From Paenibacillus sp. FSL R7-0204 (GTDB lineage Bacteria > Bacillota > Bacilli > Paenibacillales > Paenibacillaceae), in contig NZ_JBBOCA010000001.1 in assembly GCF_038002225.1 (NCBI RefSeq), forward strand, positions 4,836,001 through 4,900,000: a DNA stretch of 64,000 bases, read 5' to 3'. Positions 34,090-43,800 of the stretch are shown here, one piece after another. A model generated the notes under the pieces. That model saw nothing but the letters and a program-made list of their open reading frames with translations. It had not been told where the DNA came from and searched no databases. Both the position numbers and the translations under genes were made by a program. The stretch's first letter is position 1, and the number at the start of each line of letters is the position of its first letter.

Positions 34090-35889
34090 ATGAAAGAAAA
34101 GCACAGGCTCAGTCAGCTCTCCTTCCGGCAAAAGCTAATCCTTACCTCCATCGCCTGCCTCGTGATTCCGGCACTGGGAATGCTCTATATTACCAACGTC
34201 TATTCCAAGCTGATTATCCGGGAGCACTCCTTGGAGAAATCCACGCAGTCCCTGAGAATTGTCCAGTCGCAGATTGATGTCATCTTCGAAGAAATGGTGT
34301 CGGTGTCGAACTTCGTCCATTTCGATCCGGAGATCAAGACCCTGCTGGAGGATGCCAAGACCAATCCCGTAGCTGCGCGGACCCTGACCAGCCGCCTGGA
34401 GCAGGTGGCCGGAGACACCATCGATCTGCGGATCACCCTGCTGGACAAGGAAGGACATGCCTATTCCGATTATTCCTTCTATGATTATGATCCCCGGCAA
34501 TTTCTGAAACGGCGCTGGTTCTCCACTCTGGAGCAGCTCCCGCCGTATGACACCTTATTTATGGGAGCAGAAGACAATTACCTGACCTCCCTGCAGGCTG
34601 AGCAGCCGTATATCTTCATGACAGCGCGTGCCTTAAGAGAAGAAACGACTGCCGCTCCCTACGCTTACCTGATTGTCAGCCGCAGCGAGGCTTCGATCCG
34701 TGAGCGGTTTGCTTCACTGGAAGAGGATGTGTATCTGCTGGACGAAGAGGAGAACATTCTGTCGAACCGGAACCAGGAGCTGATAGGCACAAGCTTTGAC
34801 CATCTGCTGCCTGTAGATGAGCTGGTCTTCCCTGACATCGTCAAGTTCAAGGGGGAGAATCAGCTCCTCCTCTCGCTGCCGCTGAAGTTTGCCAGATGGA
34901 GACTCATCAGTGTCGCTCCCTATGAGCAGCTAACGGAAAGGTTGAACGGGATTAACCGGACCGGCCTGATTATTCAGACGATATTTGCGGTCAGCTTCTT
35001 GTTCGCGCTGACGGTTCTGCTGCGGAGATTCACCAAGCCTGTGCTTGTCCTGGGTAAGGCGGCCCGCCGGGTGGAGGACGGGGATCTCATGGTTCGCTCG
35101 GGCATCCGGGGAACCGATGAGATCGGCAGCCTCGGGCACTCCTTCGATAACATGCTGGACCGGGTGCAGCTGATGCTCAGGCAGGTGGAGACGGAGCAGG
35201 AACTCAAGCGCCAGGCGGAGATTGCGATGCTGCAGGCCCAGATTAACCCGCATTTTCTATTCAATGTGCTTAGTTCGATCCGGCTGAAGCTGCTGATGAA
35301 GCAGGATGAGGAGAATGCTGCGATCGTCGGCTCCCTCTCCGCTATGCTGCGGGCCAGCTTCTCCAGCCGGGAGGAATTCGTCTCCATTGCCAGTGAGCTT
35401 GATTTCACGAAGCAGTATATGGAGTTAATGCGGTTCACGATGAGATATCCTACGGAATATGCAGTGCATGTGGACAAAGAGCTGCTGCTGGAGACGGTGC
35501 CGCGGTTCATCCTGCAGCCCATTATTGAGAATGCTTACAAGCACGGGTTCTTGCAGGGCGGAGGGCGGGTCGTCATCACCATCCGACTCGTTCAGTCCAG
35601 GCTGACCATTACCATCGAGGATAACGGCACGGGAATGGAGGAGCATACGCTCGCAGCCCTGCTTCAGCACATCAGGCAGAAGGATGCGGAGATAGGCGCC
35701 CTGAGTGCTGACGGGACGCCAGTGGCAGAGTCCGCTCACGGCATCGGATTAATCAACGTCTACCAGCGGCTCAAGCTAATCTACGGGGAGCGCTTCGAGA
35801 TGAACATTGAGAGCATTCACGGGGGGCGCACCACCGTACAGTTAATCATGCCCGTGAAGCGGATAGGAGCAGATAACCATGACCTATAA
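34090..35889 (+). CDS. YesM-type sensor histidine kinase
   Basis: 599 residues: helix 1 at about 16-36, extracellular sensor (no clear known domain beyond a Cache-like plan), helix 2 at about 290-312, HAMP, His_kinase motif QINPHFLFNVLSS with His388, and ATPase domain with ENAYKHGFLQGG and EDNGTGM. Start ATG follows GGAGGGATATTA. It overlaps the regulator gene by 11 bases and is divergent from the uidA importer, which is its probable target operon. Confidence 0.93.
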   Translation: MKEKHRLSQLSFRQKLILTSIACLVIPALGMLYITNVYSKLIIREHSLEKSTQSLRIVQSQIDVIFEEMVSVSNFVHFDPEIKTLLEDAKTNPVAARTLTSRLEQVAGDTIDLRITLLDKEGHAYSDYSFYDYDPRQFLKRRWFSTLEQLPPYDTLFMGAEDNYLTSLQAEQPYIFMTARALREETTAAPYAYLIVSRSEASIRERFASLEEDVYLLDEEENILSNRNQELIGTSFDHLLPVDELVFPDIVKFKGENQLLLSLPLKFARWRLISVAPYEQLTERLNGINRTGLIIQTIFAVSFLFALTVLLRRFTKPVLVLGKAARRVEDGDLMVRSGIRGTDEIGSLGHSFDNMLDRVQLMLRQVETEQELKRQAEIAMLQAQINPHFLFNVLSSIRLKLLMKQDEENAAIVGSLSAMLRASFSSREEFVSIASELDFTKQYMELMRFTMRYPTEYAVHVDKELLLETVPRFILQPIIENAYKHGFLQGGGRVVITIRLVQSRLTITIEDNGTGMEEHTLAALLQHIRQKDAEIGALSADGTPVAESAHGIGLINVYQRLKLIYGERFEMNIESIHGGRTTVQLIMPVKRIGADNHDL

Positions 35890-37486
35890 AGTAGTACTGG
35901 CAGACGATCATTATCCGGTGTTGGAGTATTTAAGCACTTCGATTCCCTGGGACACCCTCGGCCTTGAACTGGCGGCTTGCTGCTCGGACGGCAGACAGGC
36001 CTGGGAAGCCTGCCAGCTGCATCAGCCGGATATTCTGCTTACGGATATCGGCATGCCGGCGATGAATGGACTGGAGCTAATCCAGAAGGCGCGGGAGGTG
36101 AACCCCCAGCTGCAGACGATCATCCTGTCCTGCCACGGGGAATTCGAATATGCCCAGAAGGCTGTGAAACTGAATGTGGCCGAATATATATTGAAGGAGA
36201 GTCTGCAGATCGATCAGGTGATTGCCGTATTGACGGAGGCGGTGGCCCGGCTGGAGGTGAAGCTGAAATCCCGTAACCACTATCTCCAGATGGAGAAGCT
36301 GGTCAGCCAGAACCATGCCGCCATCCGGACCCGATTCATCCGCATGTTCGTGGAGCAGCCGGTCTGGGATGAAGCCGAGTGGTTCGGACAAGCCGAAGCG
36401 ATGGGCATCAGCCTGCACCAAGGCACCCCGTATCTGCCCGTACTGGCCGTCCCGGAGCGCTCCTATGAGCTGGAACGGCGGTTCGGCGGAGTGGTGAACC
36501 TGCAGTTCGTGATGGATAATGTGCTGCAGGAATTCCTGGAGATAGACGGCATTATCCAGTTCTCGCTGACGGAACGGCAGTTCATCCTGTTCATTCCTTT
36601 GCCGCATATCCTCGTCCGCAATCTTTATGAGGAGTTCCGTGATAACTTCCGGCATGTCCAGAGAATGGCGAAGCTGCATCTGCGGATGGGGATTTCCTTC
36701 TTTTACGGGGAGGCTACTCCAAGTCTGATCGACATTAAGAAGCAGATTCAGGCGCTGCTGGATTCCCATGCCCTGCGCTTCTATACTGCCGAGGGAGCGG
36801 TTATGAAGTATGCGCCTGTCCAGACCAGCGGCGAGGACCTGTTCGTGCATTATTCGGAGATCCTCCAGCAGCTAAGGGACTGCATTCAGCAGGAGGACAG
36901 CCCGCAGCTTGCGGCCAAGGTCAGGGAGATCAAGCAGTATATCGGGGACCAGAAGTATCCGGTGGAGAGTGTGAAGAGCTGGCTGCTCAAGATGGTGATG
37001 GAGCTGGAATTGAAATATGTAGTCATGCAGAACTTCGTCAACAACTTCAACAGTGAGCGGCTCCAGCGCTCAATCCAGGAATTCGAAACGCTGGAGCAGC
37101 TCATGGAATGGCTGGAGGACTTCCTGAAGGATAAAATACTCATGCTAAGCTCCATGTGGAAGCAGAATGTCCGCAAAGAAATAGCCGAAGCCAAACGGTA
37201 TGTAATGAATCATATCAGCGAGAAGGTTGGCATGGAGGAGATGGCGAAGCGTCTGGGCCTGAACCCCACCCATTTCAGCCGGTTATTCCGTCTGGAGACC
37301 GGGCTGACCTTCATCGAGTACGTGACCAGGGTGAAAATGGAACAGGCCCGCGATCTCCTGAATCAGACGAATCTGACCATCGTGGAGATCGCGGAGCAAC
37401 TGGGTTATGACAACGTCAGCTACTTCATCAAGCTGTTCCGTAACTTCTCCGGCATGACTCCGGCGGAATTCCGCAAGTCCTTCTAG
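35879..37486 (+). CDS. YesN-type response regulator with AraC DNA-binding domain
   Basis: 535 residues: receiver domain (LADDH instead of the usual VDDE; DILLTDIGMP with Asp56), a long middle region, and a C-terminal AraC helix-turn-helix pair (MAKRLGLNPTHFSRLFRLET, then QLGYDNVSYFIKLFRNFSGM). The start ATG lies inside the end of the kinase gene, behind TAGGAG. With that kinase it likely activates the permease-permease-SBP-uidA operon across the divergent gap at 33900-34089. Confidence 0.93.
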   Translation: MTYKVVLADDHYPVLEYLSTSIPWDTLGLELAACCSDGRQAWEACQLHQPDILLTDIGMPAMNGLELIQKAREVNPQLQTIILSCHGEFEYAQKAVKLNVAEYILKESLQIDQVIAVLTEAVARLEVKLKSRNHYLQMEKLVSQNHAAIRTRFIRMFVEQPVWDEAEWFGQAEAMGISLHQGTPYLPVLAVPERSYELERRFGGVVNLQFVMDNVLQEFLEIDGIIQFSLTERQFILFIPLPHILVRNLYEEFRDNFRHVQRMAKLHLRMGISFFYGEATPSLIDIKKQIQALLDSHALRFYTAEGAVMKYAPVQTSGEDLFVHYSEILQQLRDCIQQEDSPQLAAKVREIKQYIGDQKYPVESVKSWLLKMVMELELKYVVMQNFVNNFNSERLQRSIQEFETLEQLMEWLEDFLKDKILMLSSMWKQNVRKEIAEAKRYVMNHISEKVGMEEMAKRLGLNPTHFSRLFRLETGLTFIEYVTRVKMEQARDLLNQTNLTIVEIAEQLGYDNVSYFIKLFRNFSGMTPAEFRKSF

Positions 37487-37502
37487 ACTGGTGTATAACA
37501 AT

Positions 37503-37539
37503 AAGCCGGAGGCAGACTCTAAGGGTCCGCTCCCGGCTT
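37503..37539. terminator. Hairpin between convergent regulator and acetyltransferase genes
   Basis: AAGCCGG (37503-37509) pairs with CCGGCTT (37533-37539), with a partly paired interior. U-rich stretches on both sides are modest (TTGTCTTATTT on the plus strand, TTATTGTTAT on the minus). It may act both ways. Confidence 0.5.
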
Positions 37540-37578
37540 GTCCATTGTCTTATTTAGAATTATCGTGAAGTATGATAC

Positions 37579-38697
37579 TCAGTATTTATCAATCTTGTAC
37601 CAGAACAGAGGCAGCGGGAACCAGCCTACAGGTGCATCCACTGCCATATATCGGCCATGCTGGGTAAGCAGAAGCGTCTGAGCCTGCTGCTTGCTGAGGA
37701 CAACTGCATCCGGCATGGCAGACCGCTCGACGCTCACGCCCTCTCCGTCCACCCGCGCCGTCACCGGCTGTCCGTCCATGACTGCGGAGAATTCTCCCGG
37801 GATAATGCCTGTGGTCTTGTACTTCAGCGTGAGGTAAGCCTTCAGGATGTTGGCGAAATCCAGAATATGATACATATCCGAGTTCTCGGTCACAAAGTCT
37901 TCCGCAATGCCGCCAAGAGCCTTATTCAGCGGGATGTCATATTCCGGCGCGTGCAACGTTATTCGCCCGGCTCTGCTGTAAGCCATGTAAGCCTTAATTG
38001 TCCGCAGAATATCGTCCGGATTCTCCACTGCGAATTCAGCTATATCATCGCCCGCTTCGTTGACAACCAGATAACCGATCAGCTTACCCTGATCCAGAAT
38101 GCCGAGTGCCTTTTGACAGAGTGTACCGAAAATCAGCGGCAATTGCTCTAAGCTGCGTTCAACATAAGCAAGCCGCGAGGTGTTCATGTTATGCGCAAAT
38201 TCTGCTCCTCCTTCAACCTCAAACAGCGGATGGAAGGAGATCCCGGTGTTATCCAACCCTCTTAAGCTGTGGCGCACATTGGCCTCTGTCACGATATACT
38301 TGAGCATGACACCGCCAAGCGTGAAGCCGAAATACTCATATCTCTGCCGCTGTCCATATAATACAACCATATCACATGTACCGCGCAGCTCTTCAAGCCA
38401 CAGGTTCATCAGCGCTTTCATATGCCCTTCGCCGCGCGAACGCGGATGAACGGATACCGTACCCAAGTAGCCGGTGCGCAGCGTATGATCACATACCGTC
38501 AGAGACTCTGGAAAAACAGCCACCAGCGCGCGCAGCCTGCCTTGCTCATCCACAGCAACCTTATGCATCGCTGATGAATCTACGCTCTTGTCATACGCCT
38601 TGGGCATCAGAATTTCAAAATCAAAGCGGAAGGCAAGGTTGGCCAAGTCTATGTATTCCTCGCGTTCGTGCGGAGCTGCCATTCTGTATTTAACCAT
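37579..38697 (-). CDS. GNAT-family N-acetyltransferase (Eis-like)
   Basis: 372 residues. The N-terminal GNAT domain shows the acetyl-CoA pyrophosphate loop VHPRSRGEGHMKALM (V-x-P-x-x-R-x-x-G pattern) near residue 80-95, and a YGQRQRYEYFGF segment. A second acetyltransferase-like part and an SCP2-like C-terminal domain follow, the three-part plan of the Eis family (usual length about 400). It lies 79 bases downstream of a sugar-binding protein gene on the same strand and may be read with it. Substrate unknown; it does not obviously fit glycan use and may be a passenger. Confidence 0.85.
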   Translation of the reverse strand: MVKYRMAAPHEREEYIDLANLAFRFDFEILMPKAYDKSVDSSAMHKVAVDEQGRLRALVAVFPESLTVCDHTLRTGYLGTVSVHPRSRGEGHMKALMNLWLEELRGTCDMVVLYGQRQRYEYFGFTLGGVMLKYIVTEANVRHSLRGLDNTGISFHPLFEVEGGAEFAHNMNTSRLAYVERSLEQLPLIFGTLCQKALGILDQGKLIGYLVVNEAGDDIAEFAVENPDDILRTIKAYMAYSRAGRITLHAPEYDIPLNKALGGIAEDFVTENSDMYHILDFANILKAYLTLKYKTTGIIPGEFSAVMDGQPVTARVDGEGVSVERSAMPDAVVLSKQQAQTLLLTQHGRYMAVDAPVGWFPLPLFWYKIDKY

Positions 38698-38776
38698 TGT
38701 GTCCTATCCTCTCAGTCTATATATTCAACTGCCTCCCTGACTATATTCTAGAGGCATCTCCCATCTCCTGCTCAGG

Positions 38777-40084
38777 TCACTCTGATTTCCGCCGCTTAGC
38801 CGCAGCCTCATCAATCGCCTGCTGGATATTGGCCAGTGCGGTCTCCATGGGCTGTCCGGCAAGATACTGGTTGACGCCCTCCAGAATCTTCACCTGGAGC
38901 GACTCGGTCGATACCGTATGCGGCCAATAGAGCGTGGCGTCCTCGCGCGTTACCGCAGCGGCAATGGACGAGACCGAATCGCTCCGGTCCGTCGGGGCCG
39001 AGATGACCGAAGGCACGGCCAAAGCGCCTGCGGCCAGCTTCTCCTGCGTAGCCCTGCCGTTCATGAACGCCACGAACTGCTTGGCCTCCTCGGGATGCTC
39101 CGTCCGCGAGCTGATCACCCGGTACGTGCCGACATTGATGTTCGGCACCGTCCGCACACTGCCCGGCACCATCATGAACCGGATATCCTGAGCCGGATTC
39201 CGCTCCTTGATGCTGGGGATGTCCCAGGTTCCGGTAATAATCATGGCCGCCTGCCCTGTGCCGACCAGATCCTTGGCCTGCTCATGCTTCAGGCTCTTCC
39301 AGTTCGGCGGCACGAACCCCCGGTCGATAATCTCCCGGTGCTTCTGGATGGCATCCACGAACACCGGATCATGGGTCCGGATCTCCCCGCTCTCCAGCTT
39401 CTTCGTCCAGGCGGCATCCGCCCCGTTATCCGACATGATAGACCCCCAGAAGAACTGGGCTGTGGACCACTCCGCATCCATTGCCACCGGAATAAGCCCT
39501 TCCTGCTTCAGCTTCACGCAGAGCGCAAGGAACTCGTCCCAGGTGCGCGGAACCTCCAGCCCGAGAGAGTCGAACAAGGTTTTGTTGTAGAGCAGCCCGT
39601 CACTGTGCATGACCTCCGGCGCTCCGTATACCCGGCCGCCCACCGTAACCGGCAGCAGGGAGTTCGGGTAGAATTCCTTGAGAAAATCCGCTCCGGTCAG
39701 GTCCAGGTACATATCGCTCCGCAGAGCGCGGAATTCCTCGAACAGGCTGGGCGACCACGTATCGAATACATCCACCTTCTCACCGCCAAGCAGCCTGATC
39801 TTAATCCCCGCCGTATAATTATTGTTCTGGATGAAATCTGCATCGATCTGGATATGGGGATACAGCTTCTCGAATTCGGCAATCGCATCAAAATACACTT
39901 TGCCTGCTTGCGCCGTATCCAGCAGATAGCTGGAGTACCGGAGGATGACGGGTTCACGGATGTCTGCCGCTCCGCCTCCGCCGGACAGCAGGGAAGCGTC
40001 TGTACTGCTCCGGGTATCACAGCCGCCAATCGTGAACAGCAGCAGAACAATGCTGACTCCGATACCGGGTCTCCACTTCTTCAT
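38777..40084 (-). CDS. Second extracellular solute-binding lipoprotein of the importer operon
   Basis: 435 residues, lipobox IGGC (Cys22), then a Gly-rich spacer and a family-1 sugar-binding domain (for example YNKTLFDSLGLEVPRTWDEF). It is last in the operon binding protein (42002), permease (41027), permease (40185), this gene, with a 100-base gap before it. It is not a recent copy of the first binding protein: the N-terminal lobes differ in most positions. A second binding protein lets one channel accept a second ligand, or it may act as a sensor for the kinase at 46729; both are inferences. Confidence 0.88.
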   Translation of the reverse strand: MKKWRPGIGVSIVLLLFTIGGCDTRSSTDASLLSGGGGAADIREPVILRYSSYLLDTAQAGKVYFDAIAEFEKLYPHIQIDADFIQNNNYTAGIKIRLLGGEKVDVFDTWSPSLFEEFRALRSDMYLDLTGADFLKEFYPNSLLPVTVGGRVYGAPEVMHSDGLLYNKTLFDSLGLEVPRTWDEFLALCVKLKQEGLIPVAMDAEWSTAQFFWGSIMSDNGADAAWTKKLESGEIRTHDPVFVDAIQKHREIIDRGFVPPNWKSLKHEQAKDLVGTGQAAMIITGTWDIPSIKERNPAQDIRFMMVPGSVRTVPNINVGTYRVISSRTEHPEEAKQFVAFMNGRATQEKLAAGALAVPSVISAPTDRSDSVSSIAAAVTREDATLYWPHTVSTESLQVKILEGVNQYLAGQPMETALANIQQAIDEAAAKRRKSE

Positions 40085-40184
40085 GACGCTTCCCCTTCCT
40101 TAATCTATTCTCCGTTCGCTTCTGTAACGTTCTTGCCCTATCGTTATATTCTGACCGATCCAATAGATTGCAGTCAACGGACAA

Positions 40185-41015
40185 TCAGAGCTTGCCCCCC
40201 GAAGTTGCAATCCCTTCGATAAATTGCCGCTGGAACAGGATGTAGATGAGCAGCATCGGCCAAATCGCCAGCACGGAAGCCGCCATCAGCTCCGGGTAGT
40301 CCACGGCGAAGGCGCTTTGAATCTTAGCCAGGGCCGAAGAGAGGGTCGCCGCGTCCGAGCTTGTGTTGACGATCATCGGCCACATCAGGTCCTTGAAGGA
40401 GAAGAGGGCCGTGAATATCCCGAGGGCCACCAGACCGGAGCGGACCAGCGGGAGCATAATTCTGGCAAAGGTCTGGCCGATATTGCAGCCGTCGATCTTC
40501 GCCGCCTCCTCCAGCTCCTTAGGTAGGCCCATGAAGAATTGTCTCAATAAGAAGGTGCCGAAGGCACTGACCAGCCCTGGAAACAGCAAGGCAAAGATCG
40601 TATTGCGCATCCCCAGCGCATCGACCATCAGATATTGCGGGATGATGAAGATCTGGGTCGGCACCATCATCTGGAACAACACCAGACTGAAGCAGAAGTC
40701 ACGCCCCGGAAATCTTAGTCTGGCAAAAGCATACGCCGCCATCGCGCTGAACATCACCGCGCACAGCACCCTTAGAGCCATCATCGCAAACGTATTCCAG
40801 TACAGGATCAGGAAGTTATTCTGCCGCCATACCTCCAGGTAATTCTCCACCCGCCAGGTCTTGGGGAAAAAGATAAACGGATTCATCGAAGTGGACTCCG
40901 TAACCGACTTGAACGAGGTCAGCACCATCCAGACGAACGGCAGAATCATCGCGGCTGCTCCCAGGAGCAGCACAAGGTGGGCTAAGATACGGTTAAAGTG
41001 TTTATGTTTGGCCAT
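40185..41015 (-). CDS. CUT1 ABC sugar transporter permease (MalG type)
   Basis: 276 residues from the ATG at 41013-41015, behind GGAGG; a longer frame to 41045 overlaps the preceding gene. Helices start at HLVLLLGAAAMILPFVWMVL. The EAA loop is EEAAKIDGCNIGQTFA, with Cys where Ala is usual. Ends GIATSGGKL. Pairs with the permease at 41027. Confidence 0.92.
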   Translation of the reverse strand: MAKHKHFNRILAHLVLLLGAAAMILPFVWMVLTSFKSVTESTSMNPFIFFPKTWRVENYLEVWRQNNFLILYWNTFAMMALRVLCAVMFSAMAAYAFARLRFPGRDFCFSLVLFQMMVPTQIFIIPQYLMVDALGMRNTIFALLFPGLVSAFGTFLLRQFFMGLPKELEEAAKIDGCNIGQTFARIMLPLVRSGLVALGIFTALFSFKDLMWPMIVNTSSDAATLSSALAKIQSAFAVDYPELMAASVLAIWPMLLIYILFQRQFIEGIATSGGKL

Positions 41016-41026
41016 CGTGCCGCCTC

Positions 41027-41938
41027 CTACATGTAGTTGACCCATTTTTTTTGCGCTCTCATCTGGAAGAAGGTGATGATCATGATCAGCGCGAGCAACA
41101 CCATTACAATTGCTGAGCCATAGCCCTTATTCGAATACTTGAACGAGTTATTATAGAAGAGATACACAAGTGATACTGTATGGTCATAGGCCGGGTTACT
41201 CACATCGATCATCATATAGATGACATCGAACACTTGCATGGCCTGGATAATCGTGGTCACCACAACAAAGAACAGGGTTGGCGTTACAAGCGGCAGGGTG
41301 ATCACGAAAAATTGGCGCACCCGGCTGGCTCCGTCGATATCCGAGGCCTCGTAGTAGTCCTTCGGGATCTCCTGCAGACCAGCGAGCAGCAGCACCATAT
41401 TATAGCCGATGACACTCCAGATTCCGATCACCGCGATGGATAAGATCGCTACCCCCGGGTCCGTCGTCCAGTTGACGGCTGGAAGGCCCAGCTTGGATAG
41501 CCCGAAATTAATGAGGCCGTAGTGCTGGTTATACATCCAGCGCCATACCATGGTGACTGCCGCAGGAGCGGCGACCATCGGGATGAAATAGATCGTGCGG
41601 TACAGCGAGCGGCCCGCGAGCTTGCCGTTCAGCAGCACGGCCACCAGCATGGCGATGGCAATGCTGACAGGCACGACCAGCAAGGTGTAGAGCAGTGTAT
41701 TACCGACAGCATGCCATACCTGGGGATCATGAATCAGCTTGCGGTAATTCTCCCATCCGATGTAGATATTGCCTCTGCCGAAATCTCCGCTCTTGAAGAA
41801 GCTAAGGTAAGCGGTCTGTACTATTGGAATGAAGTTGAGGACCATAAGGCCGATCATCGTTGGCGCGATCAGGAACCAGCCCCAGGACCATTCATTCCAG
41901 GTTTTCGCTCCAATTTTCCTCTTGACGGTATGATTCAT
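41027..41938 (-). CDS. CUT1 ABC sugar transporter permease (MalF/UgpA type)
   Basis: 303 residues: a charged N-terminus, helix 1 at WFLIAPTMIGLMVLNFIPIV, and the EAA loop YEASDIDGASRVRQFF. It follows the binding-protein gene after a 63-base gap that contains a strong hairpin, and is 11 bases from the start of its partner permease. It forms the channel for the binding proteins at 42002 and 38777. Confidence 0.92.
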   Translation of the reverse strand: MNHTVKRKIGAKTWNEWSWGWFLIAPTMIGLMVLNFIPIVQTAYLSFFKSGDFGRGNIYIGWENYRKLIHDPQVWHAVGNTLLYTLLVVPVSIAIAMLVAVLLNGKLAGRSLYRTIYFIPMVAAPAAVTMVWRWMYNQHYGLINFGLSKLGLPAVNWTTDPGVAILSIAVIGIWSVIGYNMVLLLAGLQEIPKDYYEASDIDGASRVRQFFVITLPLVTPTLFFVVVTTIIQAMQVFDVIYMMIDVSNPAYDHTVSLVYLFYNNSFKYSNKGYGSAIVMVLLALIMIITFFQMRAQKKWVNYM

Positions 41939-41961
41939 CTGCGTTCCTCTCCTATCAAACT

Positions 41962-41985
41962 TGCGGCAGCCCTGAGGCTGCCGCA
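41962..41985 (-). promoter_or_regulatory. Intercistronic hairpin between binding-protein and permease genes
   Basis: A perfect ten-bp stem TGCGGCAGCC / GGCTGCCGCA around a four-base loop, with no U-run after it on the minus strand. Such hairpins commonly protect the 3' end of binding-protein mRNA so that it is made in excess over the permeases. Confidence 0.65.
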
Positions 41986-42001
41986 GGTATATGACTCTTG
42001 C

Positions 42002-43318
42002 TTATTTCTCTTCCGCCAGACTCTCATTCATCACTTTGGCTGCATTACGGGCTGCTTCCTCCACGGTAACCTTGCCGGAGAACGCCGGCTTCAGCGCTTC
42101 ATAAGCCTTGTCTTCCCAGACAGCCGTTGTATTGGAATATGGACGGATTACACCATAATCCACCATATCGACGAATGCCTTGATGTTGAAGGTCTTGTTC
42201 GAATCCACCCACTTGTCAGCTGCACCTTTGTACGCCGAGATGGCAACGCCCAGCTCCGCCTGGCGCTCCTGGCCGCTCTTCGAGCTTAAGTACTCCACGA
42301 ACTTCCACGCTTCCTCGGGATGCTTCGTCTTGGCATCAATGGCATTGCCAAGGCCGTTATAGATCGAGGCCTGCTTCTCCTTCTTCGGTAGCACAGCCAC
42401 ATCGAAATTCTTCGCCATGAACTCGTTCTCTGTGAAGCCGCTCAGGTTCCACGAGCCGAACAGGCCCATTGCCGCCTTGCCGTTCTTCAGCAGATCAGCC
42501 CGCTCGGCATCTCCGTACACCTCAGGGGATAGTCCGTCACGTACGAAGCTTATATAGAAATCCAGCGCTTCGATCGTCTTCGGATCGTCATAGCCTGACT
42601 TCTTGTCCGCTGTAATAATGGTGCCGCCGTTCTGATAGACGAAGTTGTAATACCCCTCCTGGTTGTGCATCGGCGCAAGGAAGCCGTATACCCCGTCCTT
42701 CGTGAGCGCTTTCGCTGCGCTGTGCAGATCATCCCAGGTCCAGTTCTCATCCGGGTATTTCACACCCGCCTGGTCAAACAGCGTCTTGTTGTACCACAGC
42801 CCGATGGTGTCGAAATCCTTCGGTACCGCGTACTGCTTGCCGTTCAGATTGTAAATCTGGTTCAGCCCTTCGGGGTAATTGTCCAGCTTGACGTCAGTGC
42901 TCTTGCCGATGCGGTCCGTAAGATCAAGCAGCATGCCGTTATTCGCATAGCGGTAGATCTCATTGGAATGCATCCAGAAGACATCCGGCAGCGAGCCGCC
43001 GGTGGCTCCCGCTTCCAGCATCGTCCAATAATCGGACCAGCCGGTCACCTCGATATCGACCTTGATGTCCGGGTTCTTGCTCTCGAATTCATCGGCAATG
43101 GTCCGCAGACCCTTCTCCTGATTGGAATCCCAGATCGCGTAGGTCAGCTGGACCTTCTCTCCGCTTGCCGCCTGGGTGGCCGCTGCGGCATCCGTTGCCT
43201 CTGCGGGTGGTGAAGCCGATGTACTGCTGTTGCCGTTGCCGTTGCCACTGCCGCAAGCGGTCAAGGTGGCCGCTGCAAGCAGGATGGACAATACGGTTGC
43301 TAAGCTTTTTTTCTTCAC
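42002..43318 (-). CDS. Extracellular solute-binding lipoprotein (family 1), first gene of the importer operon
   Basis: 438 residues from the GTG at 43316-43318, eight bases after GGGGG. The translated signal KKKSLATVLSILLAAATLTAC gives lipobox LTAC with Cys22, then an Asn/Ser/Gly spacer and a family-1 domain (LTYAIWDSNQEKGLR, FWMHSNEIYRYANNG, GLWYNKTLFDQAGV). A frame extending to 43516 would bury the signal in 66 unrelated residues and is rejected. Ligand unknown. The kinase/regulator pair at 45140-48549 on the same strand is its likely controller, now separated from it by an IS. Confidence 0.93.
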   Translation of the reverse strand: MKKKSLATVLSILLAAATLTACGSGNGNGNSSTSASPPAEATDAAAATQAASGEKVQLTYAIWDSNQEKGLRTIADEFESKNPDIKVDIEVTGWSDYWTMLEAGATGGSLPDVFWMHSNEIYRYANNGMLLDLTDRIGKSTDVKLDNYPEGLNQIYNLNGKQYAVPKDFDTIGLWYNKTLFDQAGVKYPDENWTWDDLHSAAKALTKDGVYGFLAPMHNQEGYYNFVYQNGGTIITADKKSGYDDPKTIEALDFYISFVRDGLSPEVYGDAERADLLKNGKAAMGLFGSWNLSGFTENEFMAKNFDVAVLPKKEKQASIYNGLGNAIDAKTKHPEEAWKFVEYLSSKSGQERQAELGVAISAYKGAADKWVDSNKTFNIKAFVDMVDYGVIRPYSNTTAVWEDKAYEALKPAFSGKVTVEEAARNAAKVMNESLAEEK

Positions 43319-43774
43319 TAGAATTACCCCCAACTTCCATTTAGGATGTGCTGCATCTGCTGCACCTCCAATAGTAGGTGAAGGGGGCAGGTATCGAAAT
43401 GGCTGTTTTTTACGGAACATTTCCTTTTTTTGACCAATCCCCGGAAGCGGCAAAAAGTGCACCCGCAGCGGATGCACTTCTTTTACAGACTCTGTTCTTT
43501 TTTTGACAATTGCCATTCTAGTACAGCGGCAGATTTATACTGTTGGATGGGGCACTATCCTGCCTGAATGACTACAGGAGTGGGGCCCCCCTTCAGGTGC
43601 CCTTCCCAGATGAAGACGGGAGTTGTCCATTTAAGGCGTATTGCCCGGCGTACCGGACTGAGGCGCGCTTATTCTGGTTTAACGTCACCACTTGGGCAAG
43701 TAACGGACCTCATGGTGCTTATTCTTGGAATCTCTACTCCTAAACCTCTCGTAGAGAGACGATAAGGGCTACTG
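43319..43774. other. Gap between the binding-protein gene and the IS
   Basis: Control region of the importer operon (43319-43450), a hairpin at 43452-43479, and family-B repeats (43651-43774) up to the IS. Open frames at 43543-43765 have no ribosome site and read through the repeats, so they are not called as genes. Confidence 0.6.
43452..43479 (-). terminator. Hairpin terminator upstream of the importer operon
   Basis: AAGTGCA (43455-43461) pairs with TGCACTT (43473-43479), with additional C/G pairs inside. On the minus strand it is followed by TTTTTG, so it would stop transcripts from the IS or the regulator operon before the importer promoter. On the plus strand CTTTTAC follows, so it may work both ways. 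Confidence 0.6.
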
Positions 43775-43800
43775 TGGACTTCTGTCAAGAAAGTAGACTG

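Noticed and set aside
43319..43516. 66-residue N-terminal extension of the binding protein at 42002
   Set aside because: It would place the lipobox at residue 88; the GTG at 43318 after GGGGG gives a normal signal.
43543..43765. Two short open frames next to the IS
   Set aside because: They overlap family-B repeats and lack ribosome sites; their Gly/Pro/Cys-rich translations look random.
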